Source: Sphingomonas aracearum
GTDB taxonomy: Bacteria > Pseudomonadota > Alphaproteobacteria > Sphingomonadales > Sphingomonadaceae
Length of the DNA stretch: 64,000 nt
Direction of reading: 5' to 3'
Assembly (NCBI RefSeq): GCF_003345355.1
Contig: NZ_QQNB01000001.1
Span: 1,426,001-1,490,000 of the forward strand
Shown: positions 26,322 to 35,073 of the stretch, piece by piece
How the letters are laid out: the number at the start of each line of letters is the position of its first letter
Numbering within the stretch: the first letter of the stretch is position 1
Program-made: the position numbers and the translations under genes
The notes under the pieces: generated by a model
What the model saw: only the letters and a program-made list of their open reading frames with translations
What the model was told of the DNA's origin: nothing
The model's database searches: none

Positions 26322-28988
26322 ATGAGGGGAGTTCGCTGGCTGATCGGGACAGCCGCACTGGCCATTGCCGTGCAGGCGCAGGCCCAGCAAGGGGCAGCGC
26401 CGCAGGAACGGCAGACCGAGCCGGGCGCCGCGGCCACCCCCGACGGGGCGCCGCGCGATGGCGACATCATCGTGCTCGGCACCCGCGCAAGCGATCGATC
26501 GGCACAGGATACCAAGCGTGAATCCGACCAGATCGTCGATTCGGTGGTGGCGGAAGACATCGGCGCGCTGCCCGACTTCAACGTCGCGGAATCGCTGCAA
26601 CGCGTGCCGGGCATCGCGCTCGATCGCAACGAGTTCACGGGAGAGGGCTCGGGCGTCAGCGTTCGCGGGCTCAACCAGATCACCACGTCGCTGGCCGGCC
26701 GCTCGATCTTCTCGGGCGCGGGCCGCTCCTTGAACCTGGGCGAGATTCCGGCGGGTCTGGTCGGCCGGGTGGACGTGTACAAGTCGCCGCAGGCGGACCA
26801 GATCGAATCCGGCCTGGGCGGCACCGTGGACGTGAAGCTGCGCAGCCCGGCCGACCTCAAGAAGTTCACCGCCTCCGTCACCGCCCGCGGCATCTACCGT
26901 CGGCTGAGCGACAGCGTGAACCCGAGCTTTTCGGGGCTGATCGGCAACAACTGGCGGGTTGGCGGCGGCAAGCTGGGCGTGCTGATCTCCGGCCTGTACG
27001 ACAAGCGCGATTTCCGGACGGATCGGCTTGCCATCGATCCCTATGCCGATCGCCGCAACCTGGTCGATCGCAGCGGCGACGGGCGCACCAACAACAACAA
27101 TGCCGCCGACAGCATCTACGTTCCGACGACGCTGACCACCCGCTACTCGCTGGGCACGTTCGAGCGCTGGGCGCTGGGCGGGCGCATCCAGTACAAGGAG
27201 GCGGGCAAGTTAGAGATCTATGCGGACGGATTGTACAACAAGTACAACGGCACGCAGGACCATTCGTTCATCGCCGCGCGACTGAACACGGCCCTGTACG
27301 GCGCACGTGCCACGCTGGCCCCCGGCGCCTACACCGTTCGTCCGGACAACCTGACCTTCGAAACCGGCACGTTCCGCAACGTGCCCTTTCAGTCGACCAC
27401 CTACCTGGTCGACGAAAGCAACTATGTCTGGCAGGGCGCCGTCGGGTTCAAGCTGTATTCGGGCCGCCTCAGGGCGGAGGGCGATGCCAGCATCATCCGC
27501 AGCAACAAGGGCGAAGTCCGCCGCGATCTGACCACGGGCGGCATCGCACCGTCCTTCTACATGGATCTGACGCGGAAGACGCCGTTTTACGATTATCAGG
27601 GCGTCGACCTGCTGAACCCCGCGGCCTACCGTGCCGACCGCATCTCGACCTATCACTATCCCAATGTCGGCGAAGAGCGGGCCGGGCGGCTGGACATCAC
27701 CGCCGATTTCGACCTGCCGATCCTGGAGGCGTTGCAATGGGGCGTGCGGATAAGCCGGCGCACCGCGGACCGCACCGGCTATGACGAGGGCGTCAGCCTG
27801 ATCGGGCGTCCCGCAACGAGGACGCCCGGGTCGATCATCGAGGCCACGCCGGACGACCTGTTCGCGGGCCAGTTCGACCTGACCGACACGGCCTGGCTGC
27901 GTCCGCAGCCGGAACTGATCCGCAATCAATTCGGAGAGCTGCTCCAGGCCTATGGCCTTCCCGAGGACTTCCCGCCGATCGAGCCGCTTCTGGCCTATTC
28001 GTTCCGCGAACAGGGGCGCGCCGCCTATGTGATGGCCAAGATCCGGCAGGAGATCGGAAGCATGCGGCTGACGGGCAATGTTGGCTTGCGCTACAGCAGC
28101 ATCAAGCAGAACGCGAACGGCTATCGCACCGCGCCCACAACCGGCGCGTTCGAGCCCGTGCTCATCGACCGCAGCTACGGCAACTGGCTGCCGAGCATCA
28201 ACCTGGCCCTGCGCGTGACGCCCGATCTGGTGGTGCGCGGCGCCTATTCCAAGGTCGTGTCGCGGCCAGCCTTTGTTGATCTCTCCCCGACGCGCACGCT
28301 CGATTACGATACGCTCGAGGGTTCGGGCGGCAATCCCGAGCTCATGCCGTACAAGGCGAACCAGTATGACGCGACGGTGGAATGGTATTTCGGCCGTCCC
28401 GGCTTCGTCTATGCGGGCTATTTCAAGAAGGATATCGACGGATATTATCAGCGCGTCTCGCGCCCGGAACTCATCGCCGGCCAGACCTTCCAGATCGAAC
28501 AGCTGGTCAACGCCGATGCCGCGAAGGTCGACGGCTTCGAGTTCGGCTATCAGCAGCAATATGACTTCCTGCCCGGCCTGCTTCGCGGCCTGGGCGCGCG
28601 CTTCAGCTTCACGCACATCAATTCCAGCCGCTACAATTCGGTGTTGCAGCGTTCCGAGCCGCTGTCGGGGCTTTCGCGCAATCTCTACAATGCCACCGGC
28701 ACGTACGAGCTCGGCAAGTTCCGCGCGCGCATCGCCTACAATTGGCGCGAGGGGTATCCGATCAACCTCAATCCCGGCGGGGCACTGGCCTTGCCACGCA
28801 TCCGGCGGTCCTTCGGCATCTGGGATGCGAGCGCCACCTATCAGTTGCGAAAGAACATCGCGATCTTTGCCGACGTGTCGAACATCACCAACCAGCGGGG
28901 CTCGGAATATTATTCCGTGCAGGACAGGCCGGGCGCCTTCTTCCTGAGCGACCAGACGTTCGGCCTGGGCGTGCGCGCCAACTTCTGA
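26322..28988 (+). CDS. TonB-dependent receptor, carbohydrate type (Xanthomonas/Caulobacter subfamily)
   Basis: This 888-residue outer-membrane receptor imports oligosaccharides for the locus. Two ATG codons adjoin at 26319 and 26322; the second is better spaced from GGGAGG. A signal peptide ends near AQAQQG. The plug carries IIVLGTRAS, the block IGALPDFNVAESLQRVPGI and VSVRGLNQ, then VDVYKSPQADQIESGLGGT. This set marks the large TBDR subfamily common in Caulobacterales, Sphingomonadales and Xanthomonadales and often linked to plant glycans. The barrel ends with LGVRANF. A GntR-type site lies upstream, so uptake and degradation are co-regulated. Confidence 0.94.
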   Translation: MRGVRWLIGTAALAIAVQAQAQQGAAPQERQTEPGAAATPDGAPRDGDIIVLGTRASDRSAQDTKRESDQIVDSVVAEDIGALPDFNVAESLQRVPGIALDRNEFTGEGSGVSVRGLNQITTSLAGRSIFSGAGRSLNLGEIPAGLVGRVDVYKSPQADQIESGLGGTVDVKLRSPADLKKFTASVTARGIYRRLSDSVNPSFSGLIGNNWRVGGGKLGVLISGLYDKRDFRTDRLAIDPYADRRNLVDRSGDGRTNNNNAADSIYVPTTLTTRYSLGTFERWALGGRIQYKEAGKLEIYADGLYNKYNGTQDHSFIAARLNTALYGARATLAPGAYTVRPDNLTFETGTFRNVPFQSTTYLVDESNYVWQGAVGFKLYSGRLRAEGDASIIRSNKGEVRRDLTTGGIAPSFYMDLTRKTPFYDYQGVDLLNPAAYRADRISTYHYPNVGEERAGRLDITADFDLPILEALQWGVRISRRTADRTGYDEGVSLIGRPATRTPGSIIEATPDDLFAGQFDLTDTAWLRPQPELIRNQFGELLQAYGLPEDFPPIEPLLAYSFREQGRAAYVMAKIRQEIGSMRLTGNVGLRYSSIKQNANGYRTAPTTGAFEPVLIDRSYGNWLPSINLALRVTPDLVVRGAYSKVVSRPAFVDLSPTRTLDYDTLEGSGGNPELMPYKANQYDATVEWYFGRPGFVYAGYFKKDIDGYYQRVSRPELIAGQTFQIEQLVNADAAKVDGFEFGYQQQYDFLPGLLRGLGARFSFTHINSSRYNSVLQRSEPLSGLSRNLYNATGTYELGKFRARIAYNWREGYPINLNPGGALALPRIRRSFGIWDASATYQLRKNIAIFADVSNITNQRGSEYYSVQDRPGAFFLSDQTFGLGVRANF

Positions 28989-28994
28989 TCCCAC

Positions 28995-29018
28995 GCGGGT
29001 GGCTTTGCCGCCACCCGC
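28995..29018. terminator. Hairpin after the TBDR gene
   Basis: GCGGGTGGC and GCCACCCGC form a perfect 9-bp stem with a 6-base loop, 7 bases after the TBDR stop. There is no clear U-tract. It lies between convergent genes and may end transcription in both directions. Confidence 0.55.
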
Positions 29019-29045
29019 CTTACCGCCGGGGGCAGTGCGCCGCGA

Positions 29046-29453
29046 TCAGGCGCGCCAGGTCGCCAGCGCCCGCGTGCGGGCCCTGGTGACGCTGACCCAG
29101 CATTGCGCCACGTTCAGCGACGCGATCGAGCCGCCACCCCGGCCACGCTCGATGCACCCCCGGTCCCGCTGCTTCAGCCATTGCCGCTGCTCGACGAGAA
29201 GCCGTTGCCGCGCCCGGGTGCCCAGCCGCTTGCGAAGCGCGGAATAGCGGGCGCTCATCTGCGCATCGGCGACGCGCAGGTCATGCGCTGCGCAATGCTG
29301 CAGTTCGACGGTGGAGGTGCATCGTCGGGGCGCAGGGTCGCGAAACGCCGGGTTCGTCATGAACGCTCCAGCCGTCTGCGCCGCGGCAGGAACGGCGGAC
29401 GCCACCAGCGCGGCGGCGGCGGCGGCGGCCAGGGAAAAGAATCGTCTCGTCAT
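29046..29453 (-). CDS. LprI-type (DUF1311) small exported protein
   Basis: This 135-residue protein has a signal peptide (AAALVASAVPAAAQT, ending near residue 26) and a DUF1311-like domain. In that domain LRVADAQMSARYSALRKRL and LVEQRQWLKQRDRGC match the repeated pattern of the LprI lysozyme-inhibitor N-terminal family. Four cysteines (in RRCTS, LQHCA, DRGC and QCW) could form disulfides. It would act in the periplasm, perhaps as a lysozyme inhibitor or envelope factor. It has no evident link to the glycan locus on one side or to module II on the other. Confidence 0.82.
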   Translation of the reverse strand: MTRRFFSLAAAAAAALVASAVPAAAQTAGAFMTNPAFRDPAPRRCTSTVELQHCAAHDLRVADAQMSARYSALRKRLGTRARQRLLVEQRQWLKQRDRGCIERGRGGGSIASLNVAQCWVSVTRARTRALATWRA

Positions 29454-29560
29454 AGGTCACTCCCTCGCACCCCTGCCGGCATCGGCTGGCGCGGACGTTG
29501 CGGTTCACTGCAGGGTACCACGCCCCTGCCGATCAACGGGTGCGGATGAACCATTCCACA

Positions 29561-29586
29561 CACTAACTGTTGTGTTAGTGAACGTA
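29561..29586 (+). promoter_or_regulatory. Module II operator, site 1
   Basis: CACTAAC and GTTAGTG form a perfect 7-bp inverted repeat with a 6-base spacer (29561-29580), followed by AACGTA. GTTAGTGAACGT recurs in related form before three other module II genes. It ends 20 bases before the 29606 start, so a bound repressor would block transcription. Confidence 0.65.
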
Positions 29587-29605
29587 AGTGCCGGAGAGTG
29601 GTTCC

Positions 29606-30721
29606 ATGAACGAACATGCCGTCTCGCCTCGACGTCGCCGCATGCCGCGGCTCCTCCTGGTCTGTACGGGCGCGCTGGCCGTCGGCGCCTGCGCGGGCGG
29701 CGGCCGCGTGGCGACGTTCGAGGCCGCTGCGGTGCCTCCCGCTCCTGACTATGCCCGCCCCGATGCATGGCTCGCGCAGCCCGGTCGCAACGGGCTCGAA
29801 CGATCGACACCCCCCGGCATGACCCCGATCGACGAAGCCCGGGCGCCGGCCGACGTCTTCTTCATCCATCCGACGACCGTGGACGGCGGCGCGCTGAACG
29901 CCGCCTATGACGCGCCGCGAGCGCAGGCCAAGCTGGAGCCGGCGGTGCTGCTGGGCCAGGCCAGCGTGTTCAACGGCTGCTGCCGGATCCATGCGCCGCA
30001 TTACCGCCAGGCCTCGCTGGCCGGGCTGAAGGACCGGGAGGCGACCGCGCTCGCCTATTCGGACGTGGCCCGTGCCTTTCGCCAGTTCATCCAGCGGATC
30101 GGCCGGGGGCGGCCGTTCATCATCGCCTCCCACAGCCAGGGCAGCGGCCATGCGGTGGAACTGCTCCAGCGCGAAGTGGCCGGCACGCCGCTGCAGAAAC
30201 GGCTGGTCGCGGCCTATCTGATCGGCGGCTATGTGCCGCGCTCCTTTGCCGAGATCGGCCTGCCGACCTGCGACGCGCCGCGCCAGACCGGCTGCGTCCT
30301 GTCCTACAATGCCAGCAAGGGGACCAAGCTTGCGCGCATGGTGATCGAGGGCAAGGCATACCAATGGCAGGGCCAATGGCGGAAGCAGGGCGATCCGCCC
30401 GCCATCTGCGTCAACCCGCTGAACTGGCGCGCCGGGGCGGCAGCCGGGCCGGAGCAGCACATGGGCGGCCTGCCGCTGCCCAAGGCGCCGTTTCCCGATC
30501 GCGCGGTGCAGTTGGCCGACCTCCAGCCCGGCATCACCGGCGCCGCTTGCCGCGACCAGATGCTGGAGGTGAAGCTCAACGCATCGGCAAGCGGATTTGG
30601 CGACACGCTGAGCAGTCTCGCCGGCAGCTACCACCTGAACGACTATGGGCTGTTCTACGCCAACCTCCGCGAGAATGCGATCGAGCGGGTCACCGCCTGG
30701 CGCATGTCGCGGCGGGACTGA
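29606..30721 (+). CDS. DUF3089 alpha/beta hydrolase, predicted lipoprotein (module II)
   Basis: This 371-residue hydrolase starts at 29606, 7 bases after GGAGAG. RRRRMPRLLLVCTGALAVGAC looks like a lipoprotein leader with the acylated Cys near residue 29, so it is probably membrane-anchored. The DUF3089 core has VFFIHPTT, SVFNGCCRIHAPHYRQ and the elbow ASHSQGSGH, where Ala stands for the first Gly of GxSxG. SYHLNDYGLFYANLRENA closes the domain. It is closely related to the hydrolase at 33756 and less so to 8786. It probably attacks an ester outside the cytoplasm, together with the carboxylesterase that follows. Substrate unknown. Confidence 0.9.
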   Translation: MNEHAVSPRRRRMPRLLLVCTGALAVGACAGGGRVATFEAAAVPPAPDYARPDAWLAQPGRNGLERSTPPGMTPIDEARAPADVFFIHPTTVDGGALNAAYDAPRAQAKLEPAVLLGQASVFNGCCRIHAPHYRQASLAGLKDREATALAYSDVARAFRQFIQRIGRGRPFIIASHSQGSGHAVELLQREVAGTPLQKRLVAAYLIGGYVPRSFAEIGLPTCDAPRQTGCVLSYNASKGTKLARMVIEGKAYQWQGQWRKQGDPPAICVNPLNWRAGAAAGPEQHMGGLPLPKAPFPDRAVQLADLQPGITGAACRDQMLEVKLNASASGFGDTLSSLAGSYHLNDYGLFYANLRENAIERVTAWRMSRRD

Positions 30722-30761
30722 CCTCCCCCAGCAAGTCCTTCCCGAAGGTTAATTGATTTTC

Positions 30762-30778
30762 GAGTGAACGTCTTGACC
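30762..30778 (+). promoter_or_regulatory. Module II operator, site 2
   Basis: GAGTGAACGTCTTGACC shares GAGTGAACGT with site 3 and TGAACGT with site 1. The sequence before it, GTTAATTGATTTTC, gives an imperfect inverted repeat. It is 97 bases before the carboxylesterase start. Confidence 0.55.
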
Positions 30779-30875
30779 AATGGAATGCCCTGCGGCAGGC
30801 TGATCCCTGCAACTCCCGCTCGAGCAAACAGGGGGGACCGGCACGGCCTTGTGCACGGATGAAAGGAGAGGATCG

Positions 30876-32399
30876 ATGGGTATGAGGATCGGCATGGTTC
30901 TGCTCGGCGTGGCGGCGGCCACGCTGCCTGCGGGTGCCATCGCGCAGTCCCGCCCGGCACCGGTGAAGACCGAGGCTGGGGCGGTGGTCGGCATCGCCGA
31001 CCAGAAGGTGATCGCCTTTCGCGGCATCCCCTATGCCGCCCCGCCGGTCGGCCCCCTGCGCTGGAAGCCGCCGCAGCCCGCCGTGCGCTGGAGCGGCACC
31101 CGCGACGCCGGCGCGTACGGCGCCGCCTGCCCGCAGCCGACGCGCAAGGAGGCCTGGGCGCAGGTCGGCACGCAGAGCGAGGACTGCCTGTTCCTCAACG
31201 TCTGGCGGCCGAAAGCGCCGGGCAAATATCCGGTGATGGTGTTCTTCCATGGCGGCGGCTTCACCTATGGCGCGGCCGGCGTGCCGCTGTACGAAGGTTC
31301 GGCCCTCGCGGCGCGCGGCGTGGTGCTCGTCACCGTCAACTACCGCCTCGGCCGGCTCGGCTTCTTCGCCCATCCCGCGCTGACCCGCGAGAACCCGAAC
31401 GGCGCACTCGGCAATTATGCGATCATGGACCAGATCGCCTCGTTGCGCTGGATGCAGAAGAACATCGCGGCCTTCGGCGGCGATCCCGCCAACGTCACCA
31501 TCTTCGGCGAGTCCGCCGGTGCGGGGTCGGTGCAACTGCTGATGGGGTCGCCCGAGCTGAAGGGCCTGTTCCACAAGGCGATCTCCGAATCCGGCTCCGG
31601 CGCCAGCCCGCTGCCGCCGATCCGCGGCGGCGCGATCAACGCAGAGGCGGTCGGCGAGATGTGGACCGCCAGCCTGGGCCTGAAGAACGCGACCCCCGAG
31701 CAGCTGCGCGCGATCCCGCTGGACGAGGTCATCAAGGGTCGCGGCTTTCCGTTCCTCGACGGCAAGGTGGTGAAGCAGAGCCCGGGCGAGCCGTTTTTCG
31801 CGAACACGGAGGCGCGGGTGCCGCTGATCATCGGCTCGAACTCGAACGAGGCGACGCTCGGCGGCATGACTGAGGCCGCCGCCCGCGGGCTGCTGGGCGA
31901 TCGCTTCGCCGCGCTTCAGGCGGGCTATGTCGCCAAAACCGGCAAGCCGGTGGACGCCGCAACGGTGGACCTGGCCGAGGATCTCGCCTTCGTCCTCCCC
32001 TCGCTGGCGCTGGCCGACCGGCATGCCGCGTCGGGCAACCGCGCCTATGCCTATTATTTCGACCAGGTCACGTCCGACCAGCGCGCCGGCAGCGCCGGCA
32101 CCGAACATGGCGGCGAGATCGAGTACCTGTTCGGCAATCCGGCCGCGGAACACCGCTGGGACGAGGACGACCGCCGCACCTCGCAGCAGATCGGCGATTA
32201 CTGGGTGCGCTTCGCCAGGACGGGCGATCCCAACGGCCCCGGCGCGGTGCGCTGGCCGGCGGTGACGGGGCAGCCGACCGACTTCCTGGTGATCCAGGCC
32301 AAGCCGCACGCGGCGAAGCTCACCCCCATCGAGGAACAGGCCAAGGCCGCGACCATGGCCGATGCCGCCGCCAAATGGGCCGCCACGCCCAAGCCCTGA
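30876..32399 (+). CDS. Type-B carboxylesterase, exported (module II)
   Basis: This 507-residue esterase has a signal peptide (ending about residue 24, AIAQS); AAGGAG lies 7 bases before the ATG at 30876. All family landmarks are canonical: SEDCLFLNVW (about 101-110), HGGG (about 125-128), GESAG with Ser near 213, the acid Glu in SNSNEAT, and the His in TEHGGEIEYLFG. It therefore differs from the module I pair, which have altered elbows. The gene is followed by a Tat-exported GH1 and a DUF3089 hydrolase. A role in removing acyl or aryl-acyl groups from a glycoside in the periplasm is plausible. Confidence 0.93.
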   Translation: MGMRIGMVLLGVAAATLPAGAIAQSRPAPVKTEAGAVVGIADQKVIAFRGIPYAAPPVGPLRWKPPQPAVRWSGTRDAGAYGAACPQPTRKEAWAQVGTQSEDCLFLNVWRPKAPGKYPVMVFFHGGGFTYGAAGVPLYEGSALAARGVVLVTVNYRLGRLGFFAHPALTRENPNGALGNYAIMDQIASLRWMQKNIAAFGGDPANVTIFGESAGAGSVQLLMGSPELKGLFHKAISESGSGASPLPPIRGGAINAEAVGEMWTASLGLKNATPEQLRAIPLDEVIKGRGFPFLDGKVVKQSPGEPFFANTEARVPLIIGSNSNEATLGGMTEAAARGLLGDRFAALQAGYVAKTGKPVDAATVDLAEDLAFVLPSLALADRHAASGNRAYAYYFDQVTSDQRAGSAGTEHGGEIEYLFGNPAAEHRWDEDDRRTSQQIGDYWVRFARTGDPNGPGAVRWPAVTGQPTDFLVIQAKPHAAKLTPIEEQAKAATMADAAAKWAATPKP

Positions 32400-32433
32400 G
32401 CCTTCGCGTCGACACGCTGATCCGGGAGCAGAC

Positions 32434-33759
32434 ATGACGGACACCGATACCCAGTTCAGCCGGCGCCAGATCGTCGCCGGCGCCGCTGCGGCCGCGACGC
32501 TGGCCGGCGCGCCCTCGCCCGCGCTGGCGGCACCCCGCGCCACGCCCAAGGGCTTTCTGTGGGGCACGGCGATCTCCGCGCACCAGAGCGAAGGCAACAA
32601 CACCGCCTCGGACAGCTGGCTGCTGGAGACGAACAAGCCGACCGCCTTTGTCGACCCCTCGGGCGATGCCTGCGACAGCTATCATCGCTACGAGGAAGAC
32701 CTCGACATCGCCGCGTCGCTCGGCCTCAACTGCTACCGCTTCGGCATCGAATGGGCGCGGATCGAGCCGGCGGAGGGCATGTTCTCGCAGGCCGCGCTCG
32801 ACCATTATGTGCGCGTGCTGGAGGCGTGCCACGCGCGCAAGCTGCTGCCGATCGTCACCTACAACCACTTCACCGTGCCCCTGTGGTTCGCGATGCGCGG
32901 CGGGTTCGAGGTGGCGGACGGCGCCGACCTGTTCGCGCGCTTCTGCGCCAGGGCGACCGACCGGCTGGGGCCGCTGATCGGCATGGCGACGACCTTCAAC
33001 GAGGCAAACATCCTCGACCTGCGCCGCATCCTGCCGCGCTTCGCCAGCGACGCCGCGGCGGAAAACGCCCGCGCGATGGTGGCGGCGGCCCGGCGGCGCA
33101 CCAGTTCGCCGAATTTCTCGTCCATGCTGTTCGGCGACCCCGACAAGATCGATCCGGTGATGCTGGACGGGCATGCCAAGGCCACGGCCGCGATCAAGGC
33201 AAGCGCCGGCAACTTCCCGGTCGGCATCTCGCTGACGATGCAGGAGATTCAGGGCGTCGGCCCGAACAACCGCGCCGCCTGGGCCGAGCAGACGCAATAT
33301 GGCGGCTGGCTGGAGGCGGCTCGCAAGGCCGATTTCGTCGGCGTGCAGACCTATTCGCGCCTGCGCTTCGATGCCAAGGGACTGATGAAGCCAGAGGCCG
33401 GCGTGCCGGTGACCGACATGGGATACGAGAACTATCCCTCGGCCATCGGCGCGACGATCCGCTTTGCCGCCAGGCACATCGGCAAGCCGATCTACCTGAC
33501 CGAAACCGGTCTCGGCACCAACGACGACACGCAGCGGGTAGCCTTCATCAAGGCCACCATGGCCGAGGTCGGCAAGTGCCTGGACGAGGGGCTCGACGTG
33601 CGCGGCTATCTCTACTGGTCGCTGCTCGACAATTTCGAATGGACCTCCGGCTACGCCAAGAAGTTCGGGCTGGTGGCGGTGGACCGCACCACCTTCAAAC
33701 GCACCCCCAAGCCCAGCGCGGCGTATCTCGGCATGCGCGCCAGGGCCAACCGCATATGA
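32434..33759 (+). CDS. GH1 family beta-glycosidase, Tat-exported
   Basis: This 441-residue retaining beta-glucosidase-type enzyme carries a twin-arginine leader FSRRQIVAGAAAAATLAG. The (beta/alpha)8 barrel shows FLWGTAISAHQSEG at the start. The acid/base Glu is near 190 in TTFNEANIL (NEA instead of NEP) and the nucleophile near 357 in IYLTETGLG (TETG instead of TENG). WSLLDNFEW near the C terminus is a standard aglycone/glycone-site block. Export of a GH1 by Tat is less common than a cytosolic location. It lies 34 bases after the carboxylesterase and overlaps the next DUF3089 gene by ATGA, so the three form an operon. Confidence 0.92.
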   Translation: MTDTDTQFSRRQIVAGAAAAATLAGAPSPALAAPRATPKGFLWGTAISAHQSEGNNTASDSWLLETNKPTAFVDPSGDACDSYHRYEEDLDIAASLGLNCYRFGIEWARIEPAEGMFSQAALDHYVRVLEACHARKLLPIVTYNHFTVPLWFAMRGGFEVADGADLFARFCARATDRLGPLIGMATTFNEANILDLRRILPRFASDAAAENARAMVAAARRRTSSPNFSSMLFGDPDKIDPVMLDGHAKATAAIKASAGNFPVGISLTMQEIQGVGPNNRAAWAEQTQYGGWLEAARKADFVGVQTYSRLRFDAKGLMKPEAGVPVTDMGYENYPSAIGATIRFAARHIGKPIYLTETGLGTNDDTQRVAFIKATMAEVGKCLDEGLDVRGYLYWSLLDNFEWTSGYAKKFGLVAVDRTTFKRTPKPSAAYLGMRARANRI

Positions 33760-34898
33760 GGAACGGCCGGGGGCGCAGGCGGGTGAAGCGCGCCTCCGGT
33801 TGCGCAGGCGTTCTCCTGCTGCTGCTGATCCTTGCCTTCACCGCGCTGGGCGGGTGGGGCCTGATCGCGGCGATGCGTGCTCCGGCCACGCCGTTCGATC
33901 CGCGACACGTGCCGCCTGCACCGGACTATGCGAAGCCGGCGGCCTGGCTCGCCCTTCCCGGCCGCAACGGGCTGGAACGCTCGACACCACCGGGCATCGC
34001 GGCGGTGAACGAGACGCAGGCGCGGGCGGACGTGTTCTTCGTCCATCCGACCACGTTCAAGGGCAACAGCATGTGGCTGGCGCCGTTCGACGCTTCGGAC
34101 AAGGCCGCGCCGCTCAACGCGCCCGTGCTGCTCGATCAGGCGAGCGTGTTCAACGGCTGCTGCCGCATCTACGTGCCGCGCTATCGCCAGGCGAGCCTTG
34201 CCGGGCTCGGCGTGCCGGGCGCGATGGACGTCGCCTATGCCGACATCGCCCGCGCGTTCCGCCACTACCTCGCGCATGACAATGGCGGCCGGCCGTTCCT
34301 CATCGCCTCGCACAGCCAGGGCACCGCGCATGCGATCCGCCTGTTGCAGGAGGAAGTGCTCAAGACGCCGTACCGCCGCCAGCTGGTCGCGGCGTTCCTG
34401 ATCGGCGGCTATGTGCCCGATACTTTCGGCGAGCTCGGCCTGCCGGTCTGCAACCACGCGCGGCAGACGGGATGCGTGCTGTCCTACAACACGGCGGAAG
34501 CCGGCCGCGGTAGCGCGCGAATGGTGATCGACAACAAGAGCTATTGGTGGCGCGGCGCGCTCAGGACATCCGGCCAGGCCAAGGCGGTGTGCGTCAATCC
34601 GCTCACCTGGCGCGTGGCAGGTGCGGCACCCGCTACTGGCAATGCCGGCAGCCTGCCCTTCCCTGCGGCGCCGTTCGGCACCTCGGCCAAGCGCCTGCCG
34701 GCGCTCGTTCCGCACCTGACCGGCGCCGTGTGCCGCGACGGGATGCTCGACGTGGACGTGCCCTGGTCGGCGCCGTCCGGCTTCATCGACCCGCTGTCGC
34801 TGGTGTTCGGCAGCTATCACCTGAACGACTACGGCTTCTTCTACGACAGCCTGCGGCGCAACGCGAACGACCGCGTCGCTGCCTGGAGCGCACGATGA
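33756..34898 (+). CDS. DUF3089 alpha/beta hydrolase, membrane-anchored (module II)
   Basis: This 380-residue hydrolase starts at an ATGA overlap with the GH1 gene. An N-terminal positive stretch is followed by one hydrophobic helix (GVLLLLLILAFTALGGWGL), which should anchor it to the inner membrane facing the periplasm. The catalytic region has VFFVHPTT, SVFNGCCRIYVPRYRQ and the elbow ASHSQGTAH. It shares long identical blocks with the 29606 protein (APDYA.PAAWLA.PGRNGLERSTPPG, SYHLNDYG), showing local duplication. It probably acts on the same class of ester with a different preference or location. Confidence 0.9.
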   Translation: MRNGRGRRRVKRASGCAGVLLLLLILAFTALGGWGLIAAMRAPATPFDPRHVPPAPDYAKPAAWLALPGRNGLERSTPPGIAAVNETQARADVFFVHPTTFKGNSMWLAPFDASDKAAPLNAPVLLDQASVFNGCCRIYVPRYRQASLAGLGVPGAMDVAYADIARAFRHYLAHDNGGRPFLIASHSQGTAHAIRLLQEEVLKTPYRRQLVAAFLIGGYVPDTFGELGLPVCNHARQTGCVLSYNTAEAGRGSARMVIDNKSYWWRGALRTSGQAKAVCVNPLTWRVAGAAPATGNAGSLPFPAAPFGTSAKRLPALVPHLTGAVCRDGMLDVDVPWSAPSGFIDPLSLVFGSYHLNDYGFFYDSLRRNANDRVAAWSAR

Positions 34899-34990
34899 CC
34901 GGGCGGATCGCCACCTCCTCGCTGGGCGGATTGGCGATCGCGGCAGCTGGCATCGCTCACCGGGCGCCGCCGAGATTTTGATTATTACGT

Positions 34991-35004
34991 GAGTGAACGT
35001 TGAC
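34991..35004 (+). promoter_or_regulatory. Module II operator, site 3
   Basis: GAGTGAACGTTGAC, identical to site 2 over its first 10 bases and to site 4 in the final TTGAC. It lies 69 bases before the MFS start. Confidence 0.6.
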
Positions 35005-35073
35005 ATGCAGGAGGGCTGCCTGCCATCAACGGGCAATCGGCGGACGCAGAGCCGCACAATCCGGGAGCGGGCA